Part shown: one piece after another, positions 1-8,836 of the stretch
Layout: each line of letters starts with the position of its first letter
How positions within the stretch are numbered: the first letter of the stretch is position 1
Assembly (NCBI GenBank): GCA_937916355.1
Contig: CALFTM010000059.1
Span: forward strand, 43,139 to 107,138
Reading direction: 5' to 3'
Origin: an uncultured Bacteroidales bacterium
Lineage (GTDB): Bacteria > Bacteroidota > Bacteroidia > Bacteroidales > Paludibacteraceae
Length of the DNA: 64,000 bases
Made by a program: the position numbers and the translations under genes
Notes under the pieces: model-generated
What the model was told of the DNA's origin: nothing
The model's database searches: none
The model's input: the letters and a program-made list of their open reading frames with translations, nothing else

Positions 1-2326
1 TAATTTTCATCAGATAGAATGTCTGAATCCTTGCGACCAACGGGCGGTCGGGACCCAACACCCTGTCTCCGAAAACCTTCCTCATGCCTTGTGCCAAACA
101 GAGTGCGGCACTCCCTACCACTCTGGCATCTTTACTTTTCAGATAGATGTTTATCAACCTGAAATAGGGAGGATAGCGAAATTCGCTTCGTTCCGTCATC
201 TCTTTATGGAAAAGATGCGCATAATTGTTGGTTTGAACCATTTGAATCACAGGGTTATCGGGCGATGAGGTCTGAATGACCACAATTCCCCGATTGTTTT
301 TTCGACCTGCTCGACCTGCCACTTGGGAGAACATCTGGAAAGAGCGTTCTCGAGAACGGAAATCTGGAATATTCATCGAGGCATCCGCATTCATGATCCC
401 AACCAACCGCACTCTTTCAAAGTCCAATCCTTTGGAAATCATCTGCGTGCCAACCAACACGTCTATCTCTCCCTTTTCAAATTGGGAAATGATGGTCTCA
501 TAACTCTTTCGAGACTTCGCGACATCCAAATCCAATCGAGCGACTTTCACATCGGGGAAAATCTGCGTAACCTCATCTTCAATCTGCTCTGTACCCAATC
601 CTACGGGAGAGAGAGCAGGGGTCTCACAAGCGGGGCAAATCAGGGGTACTTGTACGGCATACCCACAATAGTGACAGACCAACTGATGGGTGTTTTTATG
701 GAACGTCAGACTAATGTCGCAATTGACGCAACGGGGAGATGCCGAGCAAGTCCGACACTCCATATAGGGGGAATAACCTCTGCGATTTTGAAACAATATA
801 ACTTGCTCTTTTCGCTCAAAGGCTCTCTTCATCTGCTCAATCAATAAGGGAGTGAAGTGATGAACCATCTCTTTCTTCTTCCTTGCCTCTTTTATATCCG
901 CCACTAAAATTTCAGGAAGTTCGATGCCTTCAAACCGCTGGGTCAGTTCAACCAACCCGTATTTCCCTTTTTGCGCATTGGCATACGATTCTACAGAAGG
1001 TGTTGCAGAGCCAAGTAACACTTTCGCACCAGACAGACTTGCCAATACGATTGAGGCATTGCCGGCATGATAGCGTGGCGACGGGTCATACTGTTTGTAG
1101 GTCGTCTCATGCTCCTCATCGACAATCACCAACCCTAAATTCTTAAACGGAAGAAATATGGACGAACGGACTCCTAAAATCACGCTCACCTCAGATTGGT
1201 CATCCATCAACTTCTTCCAAACCTCCACTCGTTCCGCATCTGAAAACTTGGAGTGATACACCAACATTTTATTTCCCAAAACCTTTCTCAAACGGTTGGT
1301 TATTTGGGTGGTCAAGGCAATCTCTGGCAACAAAAAGAGCGTCTGCCTCCCTTCTTGCATCATCTTCTCTATCAGATGGAGGTAAATTTCAGTCTTACCG
1401 GAAGAGGTTACACCATGCAGCAAGACCGTCTGTTTCTCCTGAAAAATACGGACAATGGAGTCATAAGCCTCTTGCTGAGCAGTAGAGAGTTCGGAGAGTG
1501 GTTGCACCAACAGGTCGTGCTGATTCAATCTGCCGACCTCCTTTTTAAACACTTCCAAAACACCATTTTTCACCAGTGTGTTTAACGAAGAGTCCGACCC
1601 TCCATTTTTTAACAACTCCTTTTTGGAGACTTCCCTTGACTGCTTTAGCTGGAAATACTGTGAAAGTTGCAGATAGGCGACCAACACCTGCAATTGTTTG
1701 GGGTGCTTTTCCAACCGCTCGATGATAAGCTGAAGTTCAGACTCTCTTGCATAAGAGTCGGACAACCTCACAAAAAATTCCATTCTCGGCTTATACTTAG
1801 CCTCAACGTTTTCAGAAATCTCAACCGCCCCCATTTCCATCATGCGCTTCACCAAAGGAAGGACATTTTTCATATCCAAAGCCTTGTTCAGATCTGCCAA
1901 TGAGAGTGCGCCACCTGCCAACTCATCTAACAACATCTGCTCCTTCTCCTTCAAAGGGGCATCGGCCATAAAATCGGCGACCGCCGAAACTTTCGTCTCA
2001 CTCTCCAATTTCAGTCCGGATGGCAAAGCCGCCTTAAAGACCTCTCCTAATGTGCATTGGTAATACTGGGCGATCCATTCCCACAACTTCACCTGATTAG
2101 GTCGCACGACACTCTCTTCATCCAAAACTGACATCAACTCCTTCACCTCATACCCTTCAGGCTCGGTAAAATGAACCTTATAAATCAATGCAGTATAAAA
2201 TTTCTTCCGCAAAGGGACAATCACCCTCACACCAAACTTCATATCCGACTGCAATTCGTCGGGTACTCTGTAAGTATATGTGTTGGCAAGAGCCAAAGGC
2301 AATATCACATCAACAAACATCTGCAT
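1..2326 (-). CDS. priA: Primosomal protein N' (replication restart helicase PriA), 3' end cut off by window edge
   Basis: PriA is the superfamily 2 helicase that recognises stalled or abandoned forks and reloads the replisome. The reading frame starts at an ATG at 2326 (MQMFVDVILPLALANTYTY) and is open to the window edge, giving about 775 codons. The N-terminal 3'-DNA-binding domain is followed by a Walker A motif (GVTSSGKTEIY), a DEEH box (VIVDEEHETTYKQYD), and the GSATPS motif. A zinc-binding region with paired cysteines (CRTC, CVNC, CHYC, CPAC) is diagnostic of PriA. The helicase motif with QVAGRAGR is also present, so only the last few dozen residues are missing. A strong terminator for the upstream glycyl-tRNA synthetase lies about 32 bp before the start, so priA probably has its own start of transcription, although I see no clean promoter in that short gap. 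Confidence 0.96.
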   Translation of the reverse strand, partial: MQMFVDVILPLALANTYTYRVPDELQSDMKFGVRVIVPLRKKFYTALIYKVHFTEPEGYEVKELMSVLDEESVVRPNQVKLWEWIAQYYQCTLGEVFKAALPSGLKLESETKVSAVADFMADAPLKEKEQMLLDELAGGALSLADLNKALDMKNVLPLVKRMMEMGAVEISENVEAKYKPRMEFFVRLSDSYARESELQLIIERLEKHPKQLQVLVAYLQLSQYFQLKQSREVSKKELLKNGGSDSSLNTLVKNGVLEVFKKEVGRLNQHDLLVQPLSELSTAQQEAYDSIVRIFQEKQTVLLHGVTSSGKTEIYLHLIEKMMQEGRQTLFLLPEIALTTQITNRLRKVLGNKMLVYHSKFSDAERVEVWKKLMDDQSEVSVILGVRSSIFLPFKNLGLVIVDEEHETTYKQYDPSPRYHAGNASIVLASLSGAKVLLGSATPSVESYANAQKGKYGLVELTQRFEGIELPEILVADIKEARKKKEMVHHFTPLLIEQMKRAFERKEQVILFQNRRGYSPYMECRTCSASPRCVNCDISLTFHKNTHQLVCHYCGYAVQVPLICPACETPALSPVGLGTEQIEDEVTQIFPDVKVARLDLDVAKSRKSYETIISQFEKGEIDVLVGTQMISKGLDFERVRLVGIMNADASMNIPDFRSRERSFQMFSQVAGRAGRKNNRGIVVIQTSSPDNPVIQMVQTNNYAHLFHKEMTERSEFRYPPYFRLINIYLKSKDARVVGSAALCLAQGMRKVFGDRVLGPDRPLVARIQTFYLMKI

Positions 2327-2357
2327 TGATCTTTCTGAATTAACGTTATTGTATTGT

Positions 2358-2388
2358 AAAAAGAGGATTCAACCGAAGTCAAACCCTC
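2358..2388 (-). terminator. Intrinsic terminator of the glycyl-tRNA synthetase gene
   Basis: On the minus strand an 11-bp stem (arms 2378-2388 and 2363-2373, with several G-U pairs) closes a UUCG tetraloop and is followed by five T residues. It lies 38 bp after the synthetase stop codon. Confidence 0.8.
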
Positions 2389-2425
2389 CTCCTGTAAACA
2401 CTAAATTATGATTGAGACGGACAGA

Positions 2426-3973
2426 TCATCCGACAATCTTCTTAAACAAGTTTCTCATGTTCACTGCCTCTCCAATGATTCCGTGCAAATCCTCGACCTT
2501 GACACGATCTTGTTGCATAGAATCACGATGACGCAATGTAACTGTTCCGTCTGTCAATGTCTGGTGATCTACGGTCACGCAGAAAGGAGTTCCAATAGCA
2601 TCTTGACGACGATAACGTTTTCCGATTGTATCTTTCTCTTCGTACGCGCACTTATAGTCGAACTTCAAACCATTCATGATCTCCATCGCTTTCTCAGGCA
2701 ATCCATCTTTCTTCAACAATGGAAGCACAGCCACCTTTACTGGAGCTAACACCGGAGGCAAATTCAAAACGATACGTGTTTCGCCATTCTCCAACTTCTC
2801 TTCGTTGTATGATGCGCACATGATGCTCAAGAACATACGGTCAACACCAATAGAGGTTTCAATAACGTACGGAGTATAAGACTCATTAAGTTCCGGATCG
2901 AAATATTTGATGTTCTTTCCAGAATATTTCTCATGGCTGCTCAAGTCGAAATCTGTACGAGAGTGAATACCCTCCACCTCTTTGAAACCAAACGGCATCT
3001 CAAATTCGATGTCAGTTGCTGCATTAGCATAGTGCGCCAACTTGTCATGGTCGTGGTAACGATACTTCTCATCACCCAATCCAAGAGCCTTATGCCACTT
3101 CAAACGGAAAGCCTTCCAATGCTCAAACCATTTCAATTCCTCGCCCGGACGAACAAAGAACTGCATCTCCATCTGCTCGAACTCACGCATACGGAAGACA
3201 AACTGACGAGCCACAATCTCATTACGGAAAGCCTTACCGATTTGTGCAATTCCAAACGGAATCTTCATACGACCGGTTTTCTGCACATTCAGATAGTTGA
3301 CAAAGATACCTTGTGCAGTCTCCGGACGGAGATAAATCTTCATGGCACCATCAGCAGTTGAACCCATCTCTGTTGAGAACATCAAGTTGAACTGACGAAC
3401 ATCTGTCCAATTCTTCGTTCCACTGATTGGACATACAATCTCATAATCCTCAATAATTTTCTTCAATTCTGCCAAATCATTATCATTTAATGCCTTAGCA
3501 AAACGAGTATGCAATTCATCATATTTTTGTTTGTATTCCAAAACACGTCCGTTTGTTTGCTTGAAAAGCTCCGCATCGAAAGAATCACCAAATTTCTTGG
3601 CTGCCTTCTCCACCTCTTTCTCGATCTTCTCTTCAAACTTTGCCATTTGCTCCTCGATAAGCACATCAGCACGATAACGCTTTTTTGAATCTTTGTTGTC
3701 AATCAACGGGTCGTTGAACGCATCCACGTGACCAGAAGCCTTCCATGTGGTTGGGTGCATAAAGATTGCCGCATCAATACCTACGATATTGGTATGCAAC
3801 AATGTCATACTATCCCACCAATATTTTTTTATGTTGTTCTTCAATTCTACACCATTCTGACCATAGTCATAAACAGCTCCTAAGCCGTCGTAGATCTCAC
3901 TTGACGGGAATACAAAACCATACTCTTTACAGTGAGCGACCATCTTCTTGAAAACATCTTCTTGTGAAGCCAT
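2426..3973 (-). CDS. glyQS: Glycyl-tRNA synthetase, alpha2 class II type
   Basis: Charges tRNA-Gly with glycine in the cytoplasm. The 515-residue protein is the single-chain homodimeric type (archaeal/eukaryotic-like), not the alpha2-beta2 GlyQ+GlyS type. It shows the CPISGTKNWTDVRQFNLMF segment, the class II motif 2 region FRNEIVARQFVFRMREFEQM, and a C-terminal anticodon-binding domain beginning near VKVAVLPLL. Length is normal for the family. The ATG at 3973 begins MASQEDVFKKMVAHCKEYGF, matching the usual N-terminus. It is monocistronic: a terminator follows at 2358-2388, and the upstream neighbour at 4233 is divergent. Confidence 0.97.
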   Translation of the reverse strand: MASQEDVFKKMVAHCKEYGFVFPSSEIYDGLGAVYDYGQNGVELKNNIKKYWWDSMTLLHTNIVGIDAAIFMHPTTWKASGHVDAFNDPLIDNKDSKKRYRADVLIEEQMAKFEEKIEKEVEKAAKKFGDSFDAELFKQTNGRVLEYKQKYDELHTRFAKALNDNDLAELKKIIEDYEIVCPISGTKNWTDVRQFNLMFSTEMGSTADGAMKIYLRPETAQGIFVNYLNVQKTGRMKIPFGIAQIGKAFRNEIVARQFVFRMREFEQMEMQFFVRPGEELKWFEHWKAFRLKWHKALGLGDEKYRYHDHDKLAHYANAATDIEFEMPFGFKEVEGIHSRTDFDLSSHEKYSGKNIKYFDPELNESYTPYVIETSIGVDRMFLSIMCASYNEEKLENGETRIVLNLPPVLAPVKVAVLPLLKKDGLPEKAMEIMNGLKFDYKCAYEEKDTIGKRYRRQDAIGTPFCVTVDHQTLTDGTVTLRHRDSMQQDRVKVEDLHGIIGEAVNMRNLFKKIVG

Positions 3974-4232
3974 ATTTTTTTCTTGTTATTTAATGTTTAA
4001 CGTTTTACCTCCACAAACTCATGCGGAAATTCTCATTCTGCAAAGTTAACTAAAAATTATGGAATAAACTATTCTTTTCTGATAGCAATTTCTACAAATT
4101 GAGGTTACCCAAAATAAATTCAAAAAAAAATTGAAAGTGCCATAAGACCTCCTGACGATTTCTTCTCACAACTTTTTCATTAAGGAATATTTTTCGTAAA
4201 TTGCCACGTTTTTCACTTTAAACGATAGAACC

Positions 4233-6098
4233 ATGAAAAAAATTTTTACGACATTGGCTTTTAGCCTCTTATTCTTTTTTTCACAAGCAGCCCCTACGCC
4301 CATCCTCATAGAGGTGGACACGGAAAAAGACAACAAAGCAATCTCTCCCTACTTGTACGGACGAAACGGCGCACCTAAAAACGCAACTGAAATCAACCTC
4401 ATCAAGGAGTCGGGCATCCGCTTCGAAAGAATGGGGAACGGCAACAACTGTACGAAATACAACTGGAAGAAGAACATCACCTGCCACCCCGACTGGTACA
4501 ACAATGTCTACGGAACTGACAACTGGGAGAAGTCTGCTTTATCCATGCAGGAAAATCTTCCGGGAGTGCAAGGAATGTTCGCTTTCCAACTATTAGGGAA
4601 GGTCGCTAAAACGGACGAATACAATTTCAACGACTGGGAATACAACCAGTCTCAATGGTGGTCGGGTTGTTCTGAAAACATGTGCGGAGGGGGTACTTTC
4701 GATGAGAACGGAAATGTGGTTTCTCACGGCGACACCAGCCTCTATCTTCAAGATTGGCCTGCCGACTCTACGGTCGCCATCTACAAACATTGGGAGGAGA
4801 ACCTCAAACTCGACATGAGCCAATTCCAATATTGGAACATGGATAATGAGATGGAGATATGGGGTCTGACCCATAAGGATGTCGCTCCTTCGGTCTACAC
4901 GGACGAGTACTACGAAGAGATCATGCAGAAATACTTTGCGGTAGCCAAAGCCGCAAGGGCCATCAATCCGGACATCAAACTTTGTGGTCCCAACGCTGCA
5001 AACGAATGGTTCTGGTTTACCGGGGCGGGAAATGTGCAACCGACCTACAACGGAAAAAAATATTGCTGGCTGGAATACTTCATCATGCGTTGCGCTGAGG
5101 AGGAAAAAAGAACCGGCATCAGAATGATCGACGTGTTCGACCTCCACTTCTACCCAGAAGACACAAGCGAGAAGACCATGCTACAAACCCACCGTGTGTT
5201 TTTCGACAAGTCCTACTCATACCCTAAAGCCAACGGACTAAAAACCATCAATGGCGGCTGGGAAAATAACCTGAGAGAGGAGTATATCATGGAGCGTTGC
5301 AGGGAGTGGTTCGTCCAATATTTTGGCAGTGAGAACGGCATCACGTTTGGTATCGGAGAGTTCAACCTGAAAAGCTCAGCCTCCAACATGGTACACGCAC
5401 TCTCCTACGCCTCCCTCATCGGCGAGGGTTCCCGCCAAGGCATGGAGTATATCACCCCGTGGACATGGTACAACAGTATGTGGGAGGTGGTCCACCTCTA
5501 CAGCCGTTTCGCCCAAGAGATCAACGTTGCCGCAGTCTCAGAAAACGAGGCTCTGCTCTCTGCCTACACCTCCATCAACCAAGGGAGGGACTCCATTACG
5601 GTGATACTCGTCAACCGGTCGCCCGACCAGTCGTTCTCTCCCTCCATCAGACTCTCCCACTCGATCATACAGAACGGGACATACCCTTGCTACCAATTAG
5701 CAGGACTTCCTGAGACGCAGACTTTCAAATCCAGAGAAGACAACGCCCTCAAAGAGTTTGAAGTGCAGGTGTCCAACAACGTAGTTGGAGGAGTTGAAAT
5801 CCCTCCCTACTCCATCACTGCCATCACTTTGCATGGCGCGACCAACGATGTCTCGGAGATTGAGCAAAACTTCCTCACCCTCCACCCAAATCCAGTGGAA
5901 GAGGAGCTGCAAATCTCTCATGACTATGTCATACAGAGTGTGGAATTGATAAATGGAGAAGGAAAAACAGTGATGCAAAAGAGCCTCAACAGTCAGCAAG
6001 TCTCCATCAATGTGGAGCAATTGGCAAGTGGACTCTACATCGTCAGATGCACATTGGCAAACGGAGCAAAGATCTCTCAGAGCATCATCAAAAAGTAA
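4233..6098 (+). CDS. Secreted GH44 family endo-glucanase/xyloglucanase with T9SS sorting domain
   Basis: A 621-residue exported glycoside hydrolase. Residues 1-19 are a signal peptide (MKKIFTTLAFSLLFFFSQA). Residues about 25-530 match the GH44 pattern: ISPYLYGRN near the start, GNGNNCTKYNWK at about 68-79, the acid/base motif WNMDNEMEIWG with Glu206, the DVFDLHFYPED segment at about 300-310, and the nucleophile segment GIGEFNL with Glu376. GH44 enzymes are retaining endo-beta-1,4-glucanases, often active on xyloglucan. The last about 75 residues (LTLHPNPVEEELQ to SIIKK) are a type A T9SS C-terminal domain, so the protein should cross the outer membrane by T9SS and be cell-surface or released. 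Family assignment is from recalled motifs; substrate is inferred. It is not in a SusCD-type locus and is followed by xpt. Confidence 0.85.
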   Translation: MKKIFTTLAFSLLFFFSQAAPTPILIEVDTEKDNKAISPYLYGRNGAPKNATEINLIKESGIRFERMGNGNNCTKYNWKKNITCHPDWYNNVYGTDNWEKSALSMQENLPGVQGMFAFQLLGKVAKTDEYNFNDWEYNQSQWWSGCSENMCGGGTFDENGNVVSHGDTSLYLQDWPADSTVAIYKHWEENLKLDMSQFQYWNMDNEMEIWGLTHKDVAPSVYTDEYYEEIMQKYFAVAKAARAINPDIKLCGPNAANEWFWFTGAGNVQPTYNGKKYCWLEYFIMRCAEEEKRTGIRMIDVFDLHFYPEDTSEKTMLQTHRVFFDKSYSYPKANGLKTINGGWENNLREEYIMERCREWFVQYFGSENGITFGIGEFNLKSSASNMVHALSYASLIGEGSRQGMEYITPWTWYNSMWEVVHLYSRFAQEINVAAVSENEALLSAYTSINQGRDSITVILVNRSPDQSFSPSIRLSHSIIQNGTYPCYQLAGLPETQTFKSREDNALKEFEVQVSNNVVGGVEIPPYSITAITLHGATNDVSEIEQNFLTLHPNPVEEELQISHDYVIQSVELINGEGKTVMQKSLNSQQVSINVEQLASGLYIVRCTLANGAKISQSIIKK

Positions 6099-6102
6099 CA
6101 CT

Positions 6103-6153
6103 ACAAACAGACCTCCTCACCTCTCGAACGGAGGACGGGGAGACCTGTTTTTT
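6103..6153 (+). terminator. Probable terminator after the GH44 gene
   Basis: An imperfect stem-loop (ACAG/CTGT and CTCC/GGAG pairs with a small internal loop, further pairing inside) is followed by nine T residues at about 6144-6153. It separates the glucanase from xpt. The stem is imperfect, so confidence is moderate. I do not see the conserved core of a purine riboswitch here. Confidence 0.5.
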
Positions 6154-6171
6154 TTTAACCACAACACGAGT

Positions 6172-6747
6172 ATGGAAATACTAAAAAAGAGAATCCTACA
6201 AGAGGGGAAATGCCATCCGGGAGGAGTGTTGAAAGTTGACAGTTTCATCAACCACCAGATGGATCCCATGCTGATGCAACAGATAGCAGAAGAGTTCGCT
6301 TCAAGATTTTCCGACCTGCACATCACCAAGATCCTCACAATCGAGGCGAGCGGTATCGCCCCCGCCATCATGGTCGGTTTGCAGATGAAGTTGCCGGTGC
6401 TTTTCGCTAAAAAAAGAAGCCCCAACACGATGGAGAACATGCTCTCCACGAAAGTGTTCTCCTTCACCAAGCAAAGGGAGTACGACATTTGTCTGAGCAA
6501 AGACTTCCTCACGCCGGAAGACAAAATCCTCTTCATTGACGACTTCCTCGCGCAAGGGAACGCCGCCAAAGGGATGGTGGAATTGGTAGGACAGGCAGGG
6601 GCAGAAATCGTCGGCATGGGTTTCATCATCGAGAAGCACTTCCAGCACGGAAGAGTAGCACTTGAAAAACGGGGAATCCGGATAGAATCCCTCGCCATCA
6701 TCGAAAGTTTAGAAAACTGCGCCATCAAATTTTGGGGCAAAGATTAA
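6172..6747 (+). CDS. xpt: Xanthine phosphoribosyltransferase
   Basis: Purine salvage: converts xanthine and PRPP to XMP. The 191-residue protein starts at ATG 6172 (MEILKKRILQEGKCHPGGVL); a longer in-frame reading from 6010 overlaps the GH44 gene and is not used because the family's N-terminus begins here. The LKVDSFINHQMDP segment is typical of Xpt, and the PRPP-binding loop is ILFIDDFLAQGNAA at about residues 122-135. Length matches the Xpt family (about 190). It is monocistronic, bounded by a probable terminator upstream and a strong one at 6774. Confidence 0.93.
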   Translation: MEILKKRILQEGKCHPGGVLKVDSFINHQMDPMLMQQIAEEFASRFSDLHITKILTIEASGIAPAIMVGLQMKLPVLFAKKRSPNTMENMLSTKVFSFTKQREYDICLSKDFLTPEDKILFIDDFLAQGNAAKGMVELVGQAGAEIVGMGFIIEKHFQHGRVALEKRGIRIESLAIIESLENCAIKFWGKD

Positions 6748-6773
6748 AGCGAACAAAAATTGGTAAAAAAAGA

Positions 6774-6802
6774 GGGACGCACTCCGCAAGGTGCGTCCCT
6801 TC
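6774..6802 (+). terminator. Hairpin terminator downstream of xpt
   Basis: A perfect 9-bp stem, GGGACGCAC (6774-6782) with GTGCGTCCC (6791-6799), and an 8-nt loop. The T-run is short (TTC), so it may be a weak intrinsic terminator or an mRNA end stabiliser. On the minus strand it is followed by TCTTTTTTT, so it could also stop transcription from the right. Confidence 0.7.
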
Positions 6803-7072
6803 ATATCATTCATACGACCGTTTACCTTCAACAGCACTTAACATTCCCTCTATCCTTTCCACGATCTCCGAGAAATCAACCACTAAATAAAAAACATTTT
6901 AGAAAAAAACAATCAAACGTTCGCCTTGCTAATCCTCCGTAGGAAGAGACCACAAAGCGTAGCGATGGCAAATCATGACGAACTTTCAGGCGCAGCCCTC
7001 CCCCATTGATAGCCTTCTCAAAACTTTCCTCTGTTAAATTTAGTTAAATAATAAAAATATTCTAAAATAGTG

Positions 7073-7103
7073 TTGCATAACATAAAAATATAGCATATCT
7101 TTG
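7073..7103 (+). promoter_or_regulatory. Bacteroidota-type promoter for the small RNA
   Basis: TTG at 7073-7075, then 20 bp, then TATCTTTG at 7096-7103, an exact match to TAnnTTTG. Predicted transcription start is about 7110. No protein-coding gene follows on this strand. Confidence 0.75.
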
Positions 7104-7109
7104 CATCGT

Positions 7110-7178
7110 GTTTTTCATGGTATTAGATTTAAGGTTAGAGAGATTGGATGTCGCGATGACATCCTTCTTTGTTTTTTA
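7110..7178 (+). ncRNA. Small RNA (about 68 nt) with its own promoter and intrinsic terminator
   Basis: The transcript predicted from the promoter at 7073-7103 runs to a hairpin with arms GGATGTC (7146-7152) and GACATCC (7158-7164), followed by a T-rich tail to about 7178. There is no open reading frame of note. The unpaired 5' half contains CATGGTATTAGATT (7116-7129), which is perfectly complementary to the leader of the GH5 mRNA (minus strand, 20696-20709). From memory, similar promoter-plus-short-RNA cassettes with this 5' segment occur in other Bacteroidales, but I cannot verify this or give an Rfam name. The gene to the right (7257) is convergent. Confidence 0.6.
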
Positions 7179-7256
7179 TAGGTACGATAGATTACCTCTC
7201 AAGAAATAATCTGCTGATTCTAAGAAAGATAGTAATTTATAATAAGAAAAAAATTT

Positions 7257-8633
7257 TCAGTCCCAAAGAACTTGCATCTTTGAAATGGCATAAATTGGGC
7301 AGATAGCAACATTCCGGATTATCCCACTCTCCTTATCGCAATACTCTAACTTTCCAAAATTCTCTAAAGAACATCTAACTGCATCTGTTATTTTTTTCTC
7401 TTGCATAAACATCCACAAACTTTTCATGCCTCCTTGAGTGCCTGCCTTTACCTCTATCGGCAATATGCGTTGCCTATGTCCAACTACATAATCCACTTCT
7501 GCCTGAGAGTTTTTTGCCTGTCTAACCCAATAAAACAAATCATGCCTGATATTTGGAGTCTGATAGCGCAAGTATTCAAGACCGACAATCATTTCTGCCA
7601 CAGCTCCTTTATTTACAAGCTCCGCCGCACCCATTGTCAGTATCTGAGATGTTATTTGCGTTATGTCCCCCATCGCCATATTGAGCAATCGCAACATAAG
7701 ACCGGAGTCCAGTAGCAAATATTTTCTGTACGAATCATCAGCCTCACCGCCAAGAGGCAGTCCGTTTGCACTTGTATGTGTCACGGGGGTAAGTATTCCC
7801 GCCAAAGTCAACATTCCAAGAGCCTTTTTCACCTCTTCTGTCTTATATCCGCTTCCAACCTGAGAGCAGACAAACTTTTTTGTAGCCTGCACCGCCGCAC
7901 TTCGCAACGTTTGACGAAGGAGCGTAGAGTCAACTCTTTTCCTATATTTAGGAAAATCATCTTCATAACTGACTATTATATCGTCTTGCACCTCTTGACA
8001 TTGCAAAAAATCATGCGTCTCAACCCATTTTGCAACAGCCTCCGGCATTCCTCCCACAAGCATATACACACGTAACAGACTCACCAATTTATCATGCAAT
8101 GGTTCAGAGAGCGGACAAGAGAGCGTAGCTTGGTTTCGCACATCAATAAGCTGATGCTCTCCGTTCGCTTTTAAAAACTCATCGAATGTCATCGGATACA
8201 TAAACATCGAGTGGATACGTCCAACACCAAAAGTAGGCAGTTCATCTAATGCAAATTCCAGCAACGACCCTGCTGCTATCACGTGCAGTTCAGGCATATC
8301 CTCCTTAAAGAAACGTAAGGACATAATCGCTTCCGGACACTCCTGTATTTCGTCCAAAAACAACAGAGTTGCTCCAGCCTTTATCGGTTTGCCACACATT
8401 GCTGCCATTTGTGGCAGTATTCGCGCAACGTCCAGATTATCTTTAAACAGCAACTTATATTCCGGTTGCTTTTCAAAGTTTATCTCCACGTAGTGTTCAA
8501 ACGCATTGCCTAAGTGACGAACTGCTGTCGATTTCCCGACTTGACGCGCCCCTCTCAACAACACAGGCTTGTGATTATCGCGCGAAGCCCATTCAGATAA
8601 ATATGCATCTATTATTCTTTCGTAATACATCAT
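7257..8633 (-). CDS. AAA_14/DUF4143 family ATPase
   Basis: A 458-residue protein with an N-terminal P-loop ATPase domain (Walker A GARQVGKST at residues 28-36; Walker B LLFLDEIQE) and a C-terminal DUF4143 region with a PD-(D/E)XK-like core (EVDYVVGHRQ, ILPIEVKAG). The domain pair is very common in Bacteroidales and archaea in many copies, but its role is unknown. A nuclease-like C-terminus suggests mobile or selfish behaviour or a conflict system, which is inference. It has a close promoter (TATATTTG, minus strand, 8654-8661) and 33-bp tandem repeats just upstream. A second family member lies at 16068-17426. The start could also be the second codon, also ATG (8630). Confidence 0.85.
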   Translation of the reverse strand: MMYYERIIDAYLSEWASRDNHKPVLLRGARQVGKSTAVRHLGNAFEHYVEINFEKQPEYKLLFKDNLDVARILPQMAAMCGKPIKAGATLLFLDEIQECPEAIMSLRFFKEDMPELHVIAAGSLLEFALDELPTFGVGRIHSMFMYPMTFDEFLKANGEHQLIDVRNQATLSCPLSEPLHDKLVSLLRVYMLVGGMPEAVAKWVETHDFLQCQEVQDDIIVSYEDDFPKYRKRVDSTLLRQTLRSAAVQATKKFVCSQVGSGYKTEEVKKALGMLTLAGILTPVTHTSANGLPLGGEADDSYRKYLLLDSGLMLRLLNMAMGDITQITSQILTMGAAELVNKGAVAEMIVGLEYLRYQTPNIRHDLFYWVRQAKNSQAEVDYVVGHRQRILPIEVKAGTQGGMKSLWMFMQEKKITDAVRCSLENFGKLEYCDKESGIIRNVAICPIYAISKMQVLWD

Positions 8634-8653
8634 AACTTCCTATTATTCAACCA

Positions 8654-8682
8654 CAAATATACAATATAGATTTTATCCAAAC
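8654..8682 (-). promoter_or_regulatory. Promoter of the first AAA_14/DUF4143 ATPase
   Basis: On the minus strand TATATTTG (8661-8654) is an exact TAnnTTTG box. A TTTG copy inside the first tandem repeat, about 20 bp upstream, fits the -33 element, so the repeat overlaps the promoter. Confidence 0.65.
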
Positions 8683-8753
8683 AAATAATTTGCCGATTTT
8701 TAGAAAAATCCAAAGAAATATTTTTGCTGTTTTCGGAAAAATCCAAAGAAATA
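8669..8753. repeat. 33-bp tandem repeat (2.5 units) at the ATPase promoter
   Basis: The core ATCCAAAnAAATA occurs at 8675, 8708 and 8741, exactly 33 bp apart. The intervening bases are also partly conserved (TTTGCCGATTTTT against TTTTGCTGTTTTC), so these are true tandem units. The array starts 36 bp upstream of the ATPase start codon and overlaps its -33 element. The period equals that of the unrelated repeats at 15866-17717. Confidence 0.85.
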
Positions 8754-8836
8754 AATTTTGACACTCCCCGAAAAAACACAGTTCGCCGAGCCTATAAAGT
8801 TCCGACGAACTGTATATTTGTCAACAGAAGACAGCC

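Noticed and set aside
4593..5147. Long minus-strand reading frame inside the GH44 gene
   Set aside because: Shadow of the real coding strand; the GH44 protein has signal peptide, catalytic motifs and T9SS domain.
6103..6171. Purine riboswitch ahead of xpt
   Set aside because: No conserved purine-aptamer core could be found; the hairpin with T-run is better explained as the terminator of the GH44 gene.
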